From an uncultured Clostridia bacterium (GTDB lineage: Bacteria > Bacillota > Clostridia > Christensenellales > Borkfalkiaceae): a DNA stretch of 64,000 bases. Under the pieces are notes generated by a model. That model had not been told where the DNA came from. It made no database searches and worked only from the letters and a program-made list of their open reading frames with translations. The position numbers and the translations under genes are program-made. The stretch spans positions 45,613 through 109,612 of the forward strand of contig CALVLH010000005.1 of the NCBI GenBank assembly GCA_944336975.1, in the 5' to 3' direction. Shown piece after piece: positions 48,249 to 57,346 of the stretch (the first letter of the stretch is position 1; every line of letters starts with the position of its first letter).

Positions 48249-50342
48249 TCAGGAGAGTTTTTCGAGCAGTTTGAAGTCGATCCCCTTCTCGCCGATCTTG
48301 ATGATCTCCACCTTGACGGTGTCGCCGATGGAGAGCACGTCCTCCACCGTGTCGATGCGGCGGTCGGACATCTTGGAGATGTGGATCATGCCGTCCTTGC
48401 CGGGAGCGAACTCGACGAACGCGCCCACCTTGGACAGGATGCGGACGACCGTACCGATGAACATATCGCCCACTTCGGGATCGTGCGCGATGCTCTCAAC
48501 GATCGCCTTCGCGCGGTATGCCGCCTCGGGATCGCCGTAGGAAGCGATGCAGACGGTGCCGTCGTCCTCGATGTCGATCTTCGTGCCCGTCTCCTCGATG
48601 ATCTTGTTGATGATCTTGCCCTGCTTGCCGACGACGTCGCCGATCTTCTCGGGATCGATCTTGAAGGAGATGATGCGGGGCGCGTACTTGGAAAGCTCGC
48701 TCTTGGGCGCGGGCAGGCATTCGAGCATCTTGTTCAGGATGAACATTCTGCCGTCGTTCGCCTGCGCGATCGCCTGGCGCAGGATCGCCTCGTCAATGCC
48801 CTTGATCTTAATATCCATCTGGATCGCGGTGATGCCCTTTTCGGTACCCGCGACCTTGAAGTCCATGTCGCCGAGGAAGTCTTCCAAGCCCTGGATGTCC
48901 GTCATGATCGCGACTCTGCCCGTTGCGGGATCTTTGATGAGCCCCATCGCGCAGCCTGCGACGGGCGCCTTGATGGGAACGCCCGCGTCCATAAGCGCCA
49001 GCGTGGAACCGCAGATGGAAGCCTGCGACGTGGAGCCGTTGGAACTCATGACCTCGGAGACGAGGCGGAGCGCATAAGGAAACTCCTCTTCGGAGGGAAT
49101 GACGGGAAGCAGAGCGCGTTCCGCGAGCGCGCCGTGACCGATCTCGCGGCGGCCGGGAGAACGCATGGGCTTCGCCTCGCCCGTGGAATAGCCGGGGAAG
49201 TTATACTGGTGCATATAGCGCTTTGCGGTCTCTTCGTCCAGCCCGTCCAGCTTCTGCACTTCGGAGAGCATTCCGAGCGTGCAGGCGGTGAGCACCTGCG
49301 TCTGTCCGCGGGTGAAGACCGCGCTGCCGTGAACGCGGGGAAGCACCCCGTGCTCGCACCAGATCTTTCTGATCTCGGTCAGCTTTCTGCCGTCGGGACG
49401 GATCCCCTTGTCGAGGATCTTCGCGCGCACCTTCTCCTTGGTGATATAATAAAGGGAATCCTTGATCTCCCTCGCCTTGCCTTCGAACTGCTCCGCGAAA
49501 TGTTCGAGAACATCCTTCTCCACTTCCGCCTGACGCGCCTCGCGCTCCGCTCTGTCGAAGGTGTCGAGCGCATAGTCCAGCTTTCCGGACGCATACGCGC
49601 GCACTTCCTTATCCAGATCTTCGGGGACGTGGTAAAGTTCCATCTCGCGCTTGGGTTTGCCGATCTCCTTCTGAATGTCGGAGATGAACGCGCAGATCTT
49701 CTTGATCTCCGCGTGGCCGAACATGATCGCGCCGACCATCTCCTCGTTGGAGATCTCCTTGGAGCCCGCTTCGACCATCATGATCGCTTCGCTCGTGCCG
49801 GAAAGTTTAAGATCGAGCGTGCTCTTTTCCCGCTGTTTGCTGTCGGGGTTGATGACGTACTGACCGTCCACGATACCCACGACGACAGAACCCGTGGGGC
49901 CCGCCCAGGGGATGTCGGAAATGGAAAGCGCGATGGAGGAACCGATCATCGCGAGAGGTTCGGGGGAGACATCGGGTTCCACCGAAAGCGCCGTCGCGAC
50001 GACGACGACGTCGTTGAAGAGTCCCTTCGGGAAGAGGGGACGGATGGGACGGTCGATGAGGCGGCTCACGAGGATCGCCTTGTCGGACGCCCTGCCCTCT
50101 CTCTTCTTGAATCCGCCGGGGATCTTACCCACGGCGTACATCTTCTCTTCATAGTCCACGGAAAGCGGGAAGAAATCCATGCCTTCTCTGGGCGTTGCGG
50201 ACATACAGACGTTGACCATGATCGCCGTTTCGCCGCAGCGCACGACGCACGATCCGTCAGACTGTTCCGCATACTTGCCCGTCTCGACGACGAGTTCTCT
50301 GCCGCCTACCATCGTTCTGAATTCTCTGTAGTTGGGTGTCAT
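48249..50342 (-). CDS. pnp: Polyribonucleotide nucleotidyltransferase (PNPase)
   Basis: A 697-residue phosphorolytic 3'-5' exoribonuclease and RNA-degradosome component. Two RNase PH domains (about 10-230 and 310-540, with KGIRPDGRKLTEIR and GYSTGEAKPMRSPGRREIGHGALAERAL), then a KH domain (IGDVVGKQGKIINKIIEETG) and an S1 domain (GDMFIGTVVRILSKVGAFVEF). Start set at ATG 50342 after AAGGAG. It follows rpsO with a terminator-like hairpin between; rpsO-pnp is the standard pair, and RNase cleavage near that hairpin often controls pnp. Confidence 0.97.
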   Translation of the reverse strand: MTPNYREFRTMVGGRELVVETGKYAEQSDGSCVVRCGETAIMVNVCMSATPREGMDFFPLSVDYEEKMYAVGKIPGGFKKREGRASDKAILVSRLIDRPIRPLFPKGLFNDVVVVATALSVEPDVSPEPLAMIGSSIALSISDIPWAGPTGSVVVGIVDGQYVINPDSKQREKSTLDLKLSGTSEAIMMVEAGSKEISNEEMVGAIMFGHAEIKKICAFISDIQKEIGKPKREMELYHVPEDLDKEVRAYASGKLDYALDTFDRAEREARQAEVEKDVLEHFAEQFEGKAREIKDSLYYITKEKVRAKILDKGIRPDGRKLTEIRKIWCEHGVLPRVHGSAVFTRGQTQVLTACTLGMLSEVQKLDGLDEETAKRYMHQYNFPGYSTGEAKPMRSPGRREIGHGALAERALLPVIPSEEEFPYALRLVSEVMSSNGSTSQASICGSTLALMDAGVPIKAPVAGCAMGLIKDPATGRVAIMTDIQGLEDFLGDMDFKVAGTEKGITAIQMDIKIKGIDEAILRQAIAQANDGRMFILNKMLECLPAPKSELSKYAPRIISFKIDPEKIGDVVGKQGKIINKIIEETGTKIDIEDDGTVCIASYGDPEAAYRAKAIVESIAHDPEVGDMFIGTVVRILSKVGAFVEFAPGKDGMIHISKMSDRRIDTVEDVLSIGDTVKVEIIKIGEKGIDFKLLEKLS

Positions 50343-50406
50343 AATTTTCTCCTTAACTCCTTGTTCTTTTCCCCGTCCGCCACCTGACGGCGGAGATTTA
50401 TACAAA

Positions 50407-50433
50407 AAAGAGCGGACGAAACCGCCGCTCTTT
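50407..50433 (-). terminator. rpsO-pnp intergenic hairpin/terminator
   Basis: Nine-base arms (50407-50415 with 50425-50433) followed by T-rich bases on the minus strand. Partial read-through would still allow pnp transcription; no other pnp promoter is obvious. Confidence 0.65.
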
Positions 50434-50441
50434 CCGATCCC

Positions 50442-50696
50442 TTACTTTCTCAGATCCAACGCTGCAACAATCGCTCTGTATCTTTCGATGTCCTTGCTTT
50501 TGAGGTAGTCGAGAAGACCGCGGCGCTTACCGACCATTTTCAGAAGCCCGCGACGGGAGTGGTTGTCCTGCTTGTGCACTTTGAGGTGCTCGTTCAGGTG
50601 ATTGATGCGCTCGGTCAGAAGCGCGATCTGAACTTCGGGAGAACCCGTGTCCCCTTCGTGAGAAGCGAATTTTGCGATGATTTCCGATTTTTCCAT
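50442..50696 (-). CDS. rpsO: 30S ribosomal protein S15
   Basis: An 84-residue S15, slightly shorter than the usual 88-89. Core motifs are intact: [22 protein letters not shown] and [22 protein letters not shown]. It binds 16S rRNA helix 22 and often represses its own mRNA. The 75-base leader folds into a hairpin with a GCGA tetraloop (50743-50766), a candidate autoregulatory site. Strong promoter TTGACA-N17-TAAACT upstream. Confidence 0.96.
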   Translation of the reverse strand: MEKSEIIAKFASHEGDTGSPEVQIALLTERINHLNEHLKVHKQDNHSRRGLLKMVGKRRGLLDYLKSKDIERYRAIVAALDLRK

Positions 50697-50742
50697 TTGC
50701 GTTTATCCTCCTATGGAATGTTTACCCGTTGCGCCAAGGGAA

Positions 50743-50766
50743 GCGTCGAGATTCGCATCTCTTCGC
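50743..50766 (-). promoter_or_regulatory. Candidate S15 autoregulatory leader hairpin
   Basis: The transcript can fold as GAGAU-GCGA-AUCUC with an AA/GA internal loop and a GCG/CGC base, a GNRA tetraloop with tandem purine mismatches. S15 leaders in other bacteria mimic its rRNA site; whether this one does is inference. Confidence 0.4.
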
Positions 50767-50778
50767 GCACGTAAGGAC

Positions 50779-50807
50779 AGTTTATCACATTTACGGGCGG
50801 TTGTCAA
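50779..50807 (-). promoter_or_regulatory. rpsO promoter
   Basis: TTGACA (50802-50807), 17 bases, TAAACT (50779-50784) on the minus strand. Confidence 0.8.
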
Positions 50808-50844
50808 AGAATTTTCGGGGGTTTTCCGTTTTTCCCGCAATAAT

Positions 50845-52215
50845 TTACCGCCACAGCTCCCGCTTTTCCGCGATCACCCGCTCTGCCTTCGCAAGATAGG
50901 TCGGGATGTCCTTGGGCGAGCCGCACCGCTCGATGCGCCCCGCGGACAAAAACACCTTCTTGCTGACCGCGTTCGCGCCGACGGCGAGATTGTCCGCGAT
51001 CTCCTCCATGATGTCCACGTTGTACACGGAAGCGTACCCCGCCTTCGTCCAGCCCACATTCTCGTGCGCGCCCGCCATGTATTTCTGGCGATACAGATAA
51101 TACGGCTCATATCCAGCCGCCGTCAGCTTTTCGCGCGAATAGGCGATCATCTCCGAGAGTTCTCCCTCGCCCAGCGAGGAGACTTCCTCTTTGAGTTTCG
51201 CGCCCTTTTTCAGGCACAGCGTATGCACGGTGACGTTCTCGGGGGCAAGCGCGATCGCTTGATCGATACTGCCGCAGAACTCTTTCAGGCTCTCCCCCGT
51301 CAGCCCCGCGATGAGATCGCAGTTGACGGTAAATCCGAAGGGACGCGCCATTTCAAACGCCTCCTTCACCTGCGCCGCCGTATGCCTTCTGCCGATCGCT
51401 TCCAGCGTGCGATCGGAAAAGCTCTGCGCGTTGATGCAGATACGCGTCACCCCGTATTGTCTGCACAGTTCGAGTTTGCGCTCGGTGAACACGTCGGGAC
51501 GCCCCGCTTCCACCGTATATTCGCAGTCGTTGCCGCGCACGCGCGCCACCGCGCGGAGCACCCGTTCCAGATCGTCCTCGTCCAGCACGAAAGGCGTGCC
51601 CCCGCCGATGTAGACGGAACGCAGGTTTCCGATGAGCGGCTCCGCCGCCGCGAGTTCTCTCTCCAGCGCGGAGAGATAGTCGGGAAGATATTTTCTCGTC
51701 GCCGCGATGGGCGCGGTGATGAAAGAACAGTACGTGCATTTGCTCGGGCAGAAGGGAAGCCCGACGAACAGGTCGCAATTGTCCTCCCTTTTCTCATAGA
51801 TCCCCTTCTGCCCCTCGATGACGTGGGCGGTGAGGCGGATATTGTCCTCGGACACCCCCATGTCGCGGAAGAGCGGCTCGAAGGGGCGGCCGTGTTCGAG
51901 TTCGGCATAGGCGAGCCGCGTGGGGCGGATGCCCGTCAGGGCACCCCATGGCAGCGTTTTGCCGTAATGTTCCGACAAGACGCGATACAGGGCGAGCTTT
52001 GCATACCGCTTGGCAAGGCTCTTGTAGACAAGCTCCGTTTCCGCCGCGGCGCAGTCGGAAAACTCCCGCGTCCTTTCCCCGAGGGAAATGCGGTTGTAAA
52101 ACGTCTCGCCGTCGTATTTCATCTCATGCGCAAGCGCAAGCGCGTCCGCCCCTTCGAAGAGGCGGACGACGTCCATGAGTTCGTTTTCCAAAAATGCGAC
52201 GTTGCTTGCGATCAT
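50845..52215 (-). CDS. hemZ: Oxygen-independent coproporphyrinogen III oxidase-like HemZ
   Basis: A 456-residue radical-SAM protein. The [4Fe-4S]-binding cysteines are Cys156, Cys160 and Cys163 (CPSKCTYC), followed by GGGTPFVLDEDDL and the HemN-like core. HemZ decarboxylates coproporphyrinogen III in heme synthesis, or acts as a heme chaperone-like relative in some Firmicutes. The N-terminal 140 residues are not part of the radical-SAM barrel, as typical for HemZ. It overlaps the MBL hydrolase gene by four bases and lies at the end of recJ-rel-MBL-hemZ. I see no strong terminator after it. Confidence 0.9.
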   Translation of the reverse strand: MIASNVAFLENELMDVVRLFEGADALALAHEMKYDGETFYNRISLGERTREFSDCAAAETELVYKSLAKRYAKLALYRVLSEHYGKTLPWGALTGIRPTRLAYAELEHGRPFEPLFRDMGVSEDNIRLTAHVIEGQKGIYEKREDNCDLFVGLPFCPSKCTYCSFITAPIAATRKYLPDYLSALERELAAAEPLIGNLRSVYIGGGTPFVLDEDDLERVLRAVARVRGNDCEYTVEAGRPDVFTERKLELCRQYGVTRICINAQSFSDRTLEAIGRRHTAAQVKEAFEMARPFGFTVNCDLIAGLTGESLKEFCGSIDQAIALAPENVTVHTLCLKKGAKLKEEVSSLGEGELSEMIAYSREKLTAAGYEPYYLYRQKYMAGAHENVGWTKAGYASVYNVDIMEEIADNLAVGANAVSKKVFLSAGRIERCGSPKDIPTYLAKAERVIAEKRELWR

Positions 52216-52817
52216 GCTCTTATATACCTGTTGTTTCTGCGTTCTTCTTCAAGGGTGGTATCCTCTTCGTGTCCGGGACAGACGCGATGATCCCCCTCGA
52301 GCGCGTACAGTTTTTTCACGCTCCTTTCCAGCGCCGCGCCGCTGCCCGTGGGAAGGTCGGTACGCCCGACGTCCCCCGCGAACAGGGTATCGCCCGTAAA
52401 GAGCGTATCCCCGCACAGGAAACTCACGCTCCCCGCGGTATGCCCCGGCGTCGCGATCACGCGGAAACGCAGTCCGCAAAGATCGAGCGTCTCGCCGTCG
52501 CGAAAGGTGAAATCCACCCTGAACGGTGCAAGCGACGCGCCGAAATACGCCGCCAGACTCCCCTCGCCCGTCGCGAGCGGCTTTTCCGTTTCGGAACAGC
52601 CGATCTTCGCGCCCTGCGCCTGCAAGGCGGCGCATCCGCCCGTATGGTCGAAATGCCCGTGCGTGAGCAGGACGCATTCCACCTTCAGCCCGCGTTTTTT
52701 CGCCTCTTCGGCGACGCGCGGCTGCGCGGGATCGATCGCGACCGCGCTTTTGCCGTCCTCGGTCACGAGATAGGTATTCGCCGCAAACCCCTTGGGATAG
52801 ATCTTGATGACCTGCAT
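52212..52817 (-). CDS. MBL-fold metallo-hydrolase (glyoxalase II-like)
   Basis: A 201-residue metallo-β-lactamase-fold hydrolase. The metal motif LTHGHFDHTGGCAALQ (HxHxDH) and GHTAGSVSFLCGD are present. This small group sits after relA in many Firmicutes, between rel (with or without dtd) and hemZ; a substrate, perhaps a thioester such as S-lactoylglutathione or bacillithiol adducts, is not established. GAGGAG precedes the ATG. The D-tyrosyl-tRNA deacylase gene (dtd), often found between rel and this gene, is absent. Confidence 0.88.
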   Translation of the reverse strand: MQVIKIYPKGFAANTYLVTEDGKSAVAIDPAQPRVAEEAKKRGLKVECVLLTHGHFDHTGGCAALQAQGAKIGCSETEKPLATGEGSLAAYFGASLAPFRVDFTFRDGETLDLCGLRFRVIATPGHTAGSVSFLCGDTLFTGDTLFAGDVGRTDLPTGSGAALERSVKKLYALEGDHRVCPGHEEDTTLEEERRNNRYIRA

Positions 52818-52830
52818 ACCGCGCTCCTCT

Positions 52831-54960
52831 TCAGTTCGCCATACGGCGCACGTCGTAGATCTTCGGATGAGAGCGGATCTTGTTGATCAGCACCTCGATG
52901 TCCTGACGGTTGGTGAGATTGACGGTGACCTCGATGATCGCGTCGTTGTTCTTGTCGTATCTGCCGTTGATGGAGGTGATGGAGAGCTTCATCTCCGCCA
53001 CGCACCCCGATACGGCGGCGAGCGCCGCGCCCTGTTCCGCCGCCTTGACGACGATGCCCGCCTTGAACCGCGCGCCGCCCTCTTCGGAGATCCATTGCGC
53101 GGGCTGTAAGCGTTCGGGCTCGACGTTTTTCATGTTGGGACAGTTTTTGCGATGTATGACGATGCCGCGGCCGCGCGTGACGAACCCGACGATGTCGTCG
53201 CCGGGGACGGGCGAACAGCACCCCGCAAACGATACCAGCAGACCGGACATCCCCTTGATGGTGACCGCGCCCTTAGCATACCTGCCCTGAATGGACGGCT
53301 GCACGACGGGCTGAGGCACCTCCTTGCGGAAATAATCGATGAGTTTGAACAGCACCTGATTGACGGAAACGGCCCCGTATCCGACGGAGGAGAACATCTC
53401 TTCCTGCGAGCCGAACGCGAGCTTTTCCGCGACCTTCTGGAAGGATTTTTCCGTGAGGATGTCGGAAAGGGAATATCCCTTCCGCTTTGCCGCCTCTTCG
53501 AGCATGCTCTTGCCCAGGCGGATGTTCTCCTCCTTCATCTCCTTTTTATAGAAGGATTTGATCTTCGCCTTTGCGGAAGAGGATTTGACGAATTTGAGCC
53601 AGTCCCAGGAAGGCCCCTTGGAGTTGGGGGAAGTGATGATCTCCACCACGTCGCCCACTTCGAGCGCCGAATTGAGCGGGACGATCTTTCCGTTCACCTT
53701 CGCGCCCGTACAGCGGTTGCCCACTTCCGAATGGATGGCGTAGGCGAAGTCCACGGGCGTCGCGCCGTTGGGCAGAGAGATGACCTTGCCGTGCGGCGTA
53801 AATACGAGCAGTTCCGCGCTGTACAGGTCCCCTTTGAGAGTATCCATGAACTCTTTGGAATCTTTCAGCCCGCCCTGCCATTCCATGACCTCGCGCACCC
53901 AGGCGATACGCTGATCGAGCGAAGTCTCCGAATCGCGCTGTTCCTTGTATTTCCAGTGCGCCGCGATGCCGTATTCCGCCGTGCGGTGCATTTCCGCCGT
54001 GCGGATCTGGATCTCGAACGGTTGCCCGAAGTTGGTGACGACCGTCGTGTGCAGAGACTGATACATATTCGGCTTGGGCGTCGCGATGTAATCCTTGATC
54101 CTGCCCGGCACGGGCTTCCATTTCTTGTGGATCTTGCCGAACACCTCATAGCATTCGTCCACCGTGCCCACGATGACGCGCACCGCCGTCAGGTCGTAGA
54201 TCTGTTCGAGCGTCTTGCTCTTCGTCTTCATCTTCTTATAGATGGAATAGAAATGCTTGGGGCGCCCGAACACCTCGCCCTGGATGTTGCATTCGGTGAG
54301 GATGCCGTTGATCTCGTTGACGACGAAATCCACGAAATTGTTGCGCTCTTCCAGCTTCTGGTGGATGTGCTCCACGAGGAACTCGAAGGCGGCGGGATCG
54401 AGGTATTTGAGGCAGAGATCTTCCAGTTCGCACTTGATCTGCGAGATACCCAGCCTGCCCGCGATGGGCGCGTAGATGTCCAGCGTTTCCTGCGCCATCT
54501 TCTGCTGACGGTCCTTGGAGAGGAAGTTCAGCGAGCGCATATTGTGCAGGCGGTCGGCGAGCTTTATGATGATGACGCGGATGTCCTTCGCCATCGCCAC
54601 GAAGATCTTGCGGAAGTTCTCCGCCTCCTCCTCTTCGCGCGATTTGAAGACGATCTTGTCCAGCTTGGTCACGCCGCTGACGAGAGAAAGCACCTCTTCG
54701 CCGAATTCGCGGCGGATGTCCTCCTCCGTGGCGGGCGTGTCCTCGATGACGTCGTGCAGAAGGGCGGCGGCGACCGTCGCCGTATCCAGCCCGAGATCGA
54801 CGAGGATGTCCGCGACCGCGCAGGGATGGATGAAGTACGGCTCGCCCGAGGCGCGCTTCTGATTGCTGTGCGCCGCCTTCGCGAAGTCGTACGCTTTGAG
54901 GAGCATCTCGCGCCCGTCGCCCGCGTAGTATTCGTAGATTTTCATGAGTACCGCTTCCAT
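52831..54960 (-). CDS. rel: Bifunctional (p)ppGpp synthetase/hydrolase Rel
   Basis: A 709-residue Rel/SpoT-type protein. HD hydrolase domain (about 25-150, LLHDVIEDTPATEEDI), synthetase domain (about 200-350, with GRIKDYIATPKPNMYQSLH and EIQIRTAEMHRTAEYG), TGS (about 380-445, GATPVDFAYAIHSEVGNRC), and C-terminal ACT (VEVTVNLTNRQDIEVLINKI). The RIKD motif resembles the RxKD of bifunctional enzymes. Start taken at 54960 where AGGAGG is seven bases away; an internal ATG is not preceded by a site. It makes and removes the stringent-response alarmone. Confidence 0.95.
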   Translation of the reverse strand: MEAVLMKIYEYYAGDGREMLLKAYDFAKAAHSNQKRASGEPYFIHPCAVADILVDLGLDTATVAAALLHDVIEDTPATEEDIRREFGEEVLSLVSGVTKLDKIVFKSREEEEAENFRKIFVAMAKDIRVIIIKLADRLHNMRSLNFLSKDRQQKMAQETLDIYAPIAGRLGISQIKCELEDLCLKYLDPAAFEFLVEHIHQKLEERNNFVDFVVNEINGILTECNIQGEVFGRPKHFYSIYKKMKTKSKTLEQIYDLTAVRVIVGTVDECYEVFGKIHKKWKPVPGRIKDYIATPKPNMYQSLHTTVVTNFGQPFEIQIRTAEMHRTAEYGIAAHWKYKEQRDSETSLDQRIAWVREVMEWQGGLKDSKEFMDTLKGDLYSAELLVFTPHGKVISLPNGATPVDFAYAIHSEVGNRCTGAKVNGKIVPLNSALEVGDVVEIITSPNSKGPSWDWLKFVKSSSAKAKIKSFYKKEMKEENIRLGKSMLEEAAKRKGYSLSDILTEKSFQKVAEKLAFGSQEEMFSSVGYGAVSVNQVLFKLIDYFRKEVPQPVVQPSIQGRYAKGAVTIKGMSGLLVSFAGCCSPVPGDDIVGFVTRGRGIVIHRKNCPNMKNVEPERLQPAQWISEEGGARFKAGIVVKAAEQGAALAAVSGCVAEMKLSITSINGRYDKNNDAIIEVTVNLTNRQDIEVLINKIRSHPKIYDVRRMAN

Positions 54961-54961
54961 G

Positions 54962-57283
54962 TCAGCCCTCCTGTTGCAAACGCGCGACCGCCGAATAGAC
55001 GACGGAATCGCCCAGGTCCGCCCTTGCGCCGCGGATCATTTTTACCCTGCCGTCCGAGAACGCGATGAGCCCGAGCTCCTCGAACACGGCGAGCGCGAAG
55101 ATGAATTGCTTTTCGTCCGCGCCCAATGCGCCGCAAGAACGCGCCGCTTCCGCATAGGTATTGCCGCGCACCCTGTCGCACTCCTTGCGGAGGAGCGCGA
55201 AAATGCCGAGCAGGTCTTCCCGCGACAGGGACAGGCGGTTCATCGCGCGGTATCCGCACAGTTCCCCGTTGCGGTAAAGCTTTGCCTCTCCCGTTTGCAC
55301 CGAAACCGCGGCGGGCGTATCCAGGAATACGACGTCGCGGTATCCGCTCAGATCGCAGTCGGGCAGAGGCGCGACGAGCACCGTGTTGCAAAGACTCGCG
55401 CTGGACGGTTCGAATACGTCCACGCTCAGCCCGCGAAGCGCGGGGAATTTTTTCAGCGTGCGCCGCTCGCTCGCCACCGCACACAGCCCGTAAGAACAGG
55501 AAGCGCGGCTTTGCTCGATGAATGCGTTCAGAGATGCGGTGTCCTCCACCTGCGCCTGCATTTTCCGCGGCGCTTTCAGGGCGAGGAGCGCGTTTTCAAA
55601 GCCTTCCGTTTCCGCCTCTTCCCCGCTCATCCCGTCGTATACGACGGTGCGGATGAACCCTTTGAGATATTCCTTGCCGCGGAAACGGGAGAGATTGCAT
55701 TCGAACACGACCGTCTTTTTCAGGTCGCTTTCCAGCAGTTTCAGGTGCTTCGCGCCGCCGAAATACATGAAGTCCATCCCCTCTCCCGCGACTGCGAGGT
55801 GAGGAGAATCCGGCTTGACGGGACGGGCGTCCATATGTTGCGCCGTCGTCGCGAACAGCGGACGTCGATGTCCCACGCCGTACGGTTCGAGCGCGTTGAG
55901 TTCCTTGGCAAGTTTTTTGGGAAACCCGCCCGAAAACTCCTCGCTGATATATATTTTGGGAATGAAATCCTCCCGCCGATACGTCTTTCCGATATATTCG
56001 TCCAGCGCGCGTTCGAGCGCCTCGAAATTTTCCGCTTTTACGTTGATCCCCGCCGCCTGCGCGTGACCGCCGAACTCTTCGATCCATTCCGAACAGTTTT
56101 TCAGCGCGTCGAAGATGTTCACGCTCTCGATGCTGCGCGCGCTGCCTTTGAGCATCTCCCCGTTTTTGACGAACAACAGCGCGGGGCGGCCGTATTCCTC
56201 GGCAATTCGCGCCGCGACGATGCCCACGAATCCCGTGTTCCAGTTATCGCCCGCCAGCATGATGATATGCCCGAACGCGCCCTTCTTGCGGATGAGCGCG
56301 GACGCCTGCGCATACAGCTCGTCGCAACATTTCTGCCGCTCGGCGTTGTATTCGTTGAGCAGTACCGCGAGGTCAAAGATCTCCCGCTCGTCGTCCGTCG
56401 TAAACAGGCGGAGCGCAACGTTCGCGTTTCCCATCCTGCCCGCGGCGTTGATGCGCGGCGCGACCGTGAAGGCGAGCGTCTGCGCGGTCACTTCCCCCGC
56501 GTTCCTGCCGAGCAGGGCGGAAAACGCGGGACGGGGACTGCGTTCGAGCAGGCGAAGCCCCTCGGAGACGATGTCGCGGTTTTCCCCGAGCAGGGGAACG
56601 CTGTCCGCGACCGTGGAAAGCGCCGCAAAATCGATGAGCGCGTTCGCCTTGTCTCCGATGAGCGCCTGCGCCAGCTTGAACGCCACGCCCGCGCCGCAGA
56701 GGTTATCGTAAGGGTATCCGTCGTCGAATTTGGGATTGATGCAGATGCAATCGGGGATCTCTTCGGGCAACTCGTGGTGATCGGTCACGATGACGTAGGC
56801 ACCCTGCTCCTTGATATATTCCACTTCCTTGCGGTTGGAGATGCCGCAGTCCACCGTAATGAACAGATCGGGCAGGAACTCGTCGAAGATCTTGTCGATC
56901 GCCCCGAGATTTAACCCGTATCCCTCCGAGCGTTCGGGGACGTAGACGTAAGGCTCGATCCCGTATTCGCGCAATGCGCGGGAAAGCACGGCGCTTGCGC
57001 CGATCCCGTCCGCGTCGTAATCGCCGAACACCGCGACCCGCCATTCCTCGTCTTTCGCCGTGCGGATGAGCTCCGCCGCCTCCTTCATGCCTCGCATGAG
57101 AAAAGGCGAAAGAAAATTCTTCGCGCCGGGACGAAGGAACCTGCGGATCTTCTCCTCGGTATCCACGCCGCGCGCGAAAAGGATCCTGACGGTCGTCTCC
57201 GTCAGGTCGAGCGCCTTTGACGCTTCACGCACGCGTTTGAGTTGTTCGGGCGAAAATTCATATTCGCGAACGATCTGTTTCAT
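54962..57283 (-). CDS. recJ: Single-strand DNA exonuclease RecJ
   Basis: A 773-residue DHH-family 5'-3' single-strand exonuclease for recombination and mismatch repair. Catalytic motifs: FGDYDADGIGA (Asp88 onward), and IVTDHHELPEEI. DHHA1 and oligonucleotide-binding domains follow. The C-terminal about 180 residues are beyond the minimal RecJ and hold a helical region. It starts a recJ-rel-MBL-hemZ operon after the secF terminator. Ribosome-binding site is only GGGG; a promoter in the secF 3' end (CTGACG...TACAAC) is weak. Confidence 0.92.
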   Translation of the reverse strand: MKQIVREYEFSPEQLKRVREASKALDLTETTVRILFARGVDTEEKIRRFLRPGAKNFLSPFLMRGMKEAAELIRTAKDEEWRVAVFGDYDADGIGASAVLSRALREYGIEPYVYVPERSEGYGLNLGAIDKIFDEFLPDLFITVDCGISNRKEVEYIKEQGAYVIVTDHHELPEEIPDCICINPKFDDGYPYDNLCGAGVAFKLAQALIGDKANALIDFAALSTVADSVPLLGENRDIVSEGLRLLERSPRPAFSALLGRNAGEVTAQTLAFTVAPRINAAGRMGNANVALRLFTTDDEREIFDLAVLLNEYNAERQKCCDELYAQASALIRKKGAFGHIIMLAGDNWNTGFVGIVAARIAEEYGRPALLFVKNGEMLKGSARSIESVNIFDALKNCSEWIEEFGGHAQAAGINVKAENFEALERALDEYIGKTYRREDFIPKIYISEEFSGGFPKKLAKELNALEPYGVGHRRPLFATTAQHMDARPVKPDSPHLAVAGEGMDFMYFGGAKHLKLLESDLKKTVVFECNLSRFRGKEYLKGFIRTVVYDGMSGEEAETEGFENALLALKAPRKMQAQVEDTASLNAFIEQSRASCSYGLCAVASERRTLKKFPALRGLSVDVFEPSSASLCNTVLVAPLPDCDLSGYRDVVFLDTPAAVSVQTGEAKLYRNGELCGYRAMNRLSLSREDLLGIFALLRKECDRVRGNTYAEAARSCGALGADEKQFIFALAVFEELGLIAFSDGRVKMIRGARADLGDSVVYSAVARLQQEG

Positions 57284-57302
57284 GGTATCCCCGTAAAAGC
57301 AA

Positions 57303-57324
57303 AACGGCGGGAAGCCCCGCCGTT
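57303..57324 (-). terminator. secDF terminator
   Basis: Nine-base arms (57303-57311 with 57316-57324), four-base loop, followed by TTTTGCTTTT on the minus strand. Confidence 0.8.
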
Positions 57325-57346
57325 GTATGATATTCCGATTGTCTCG

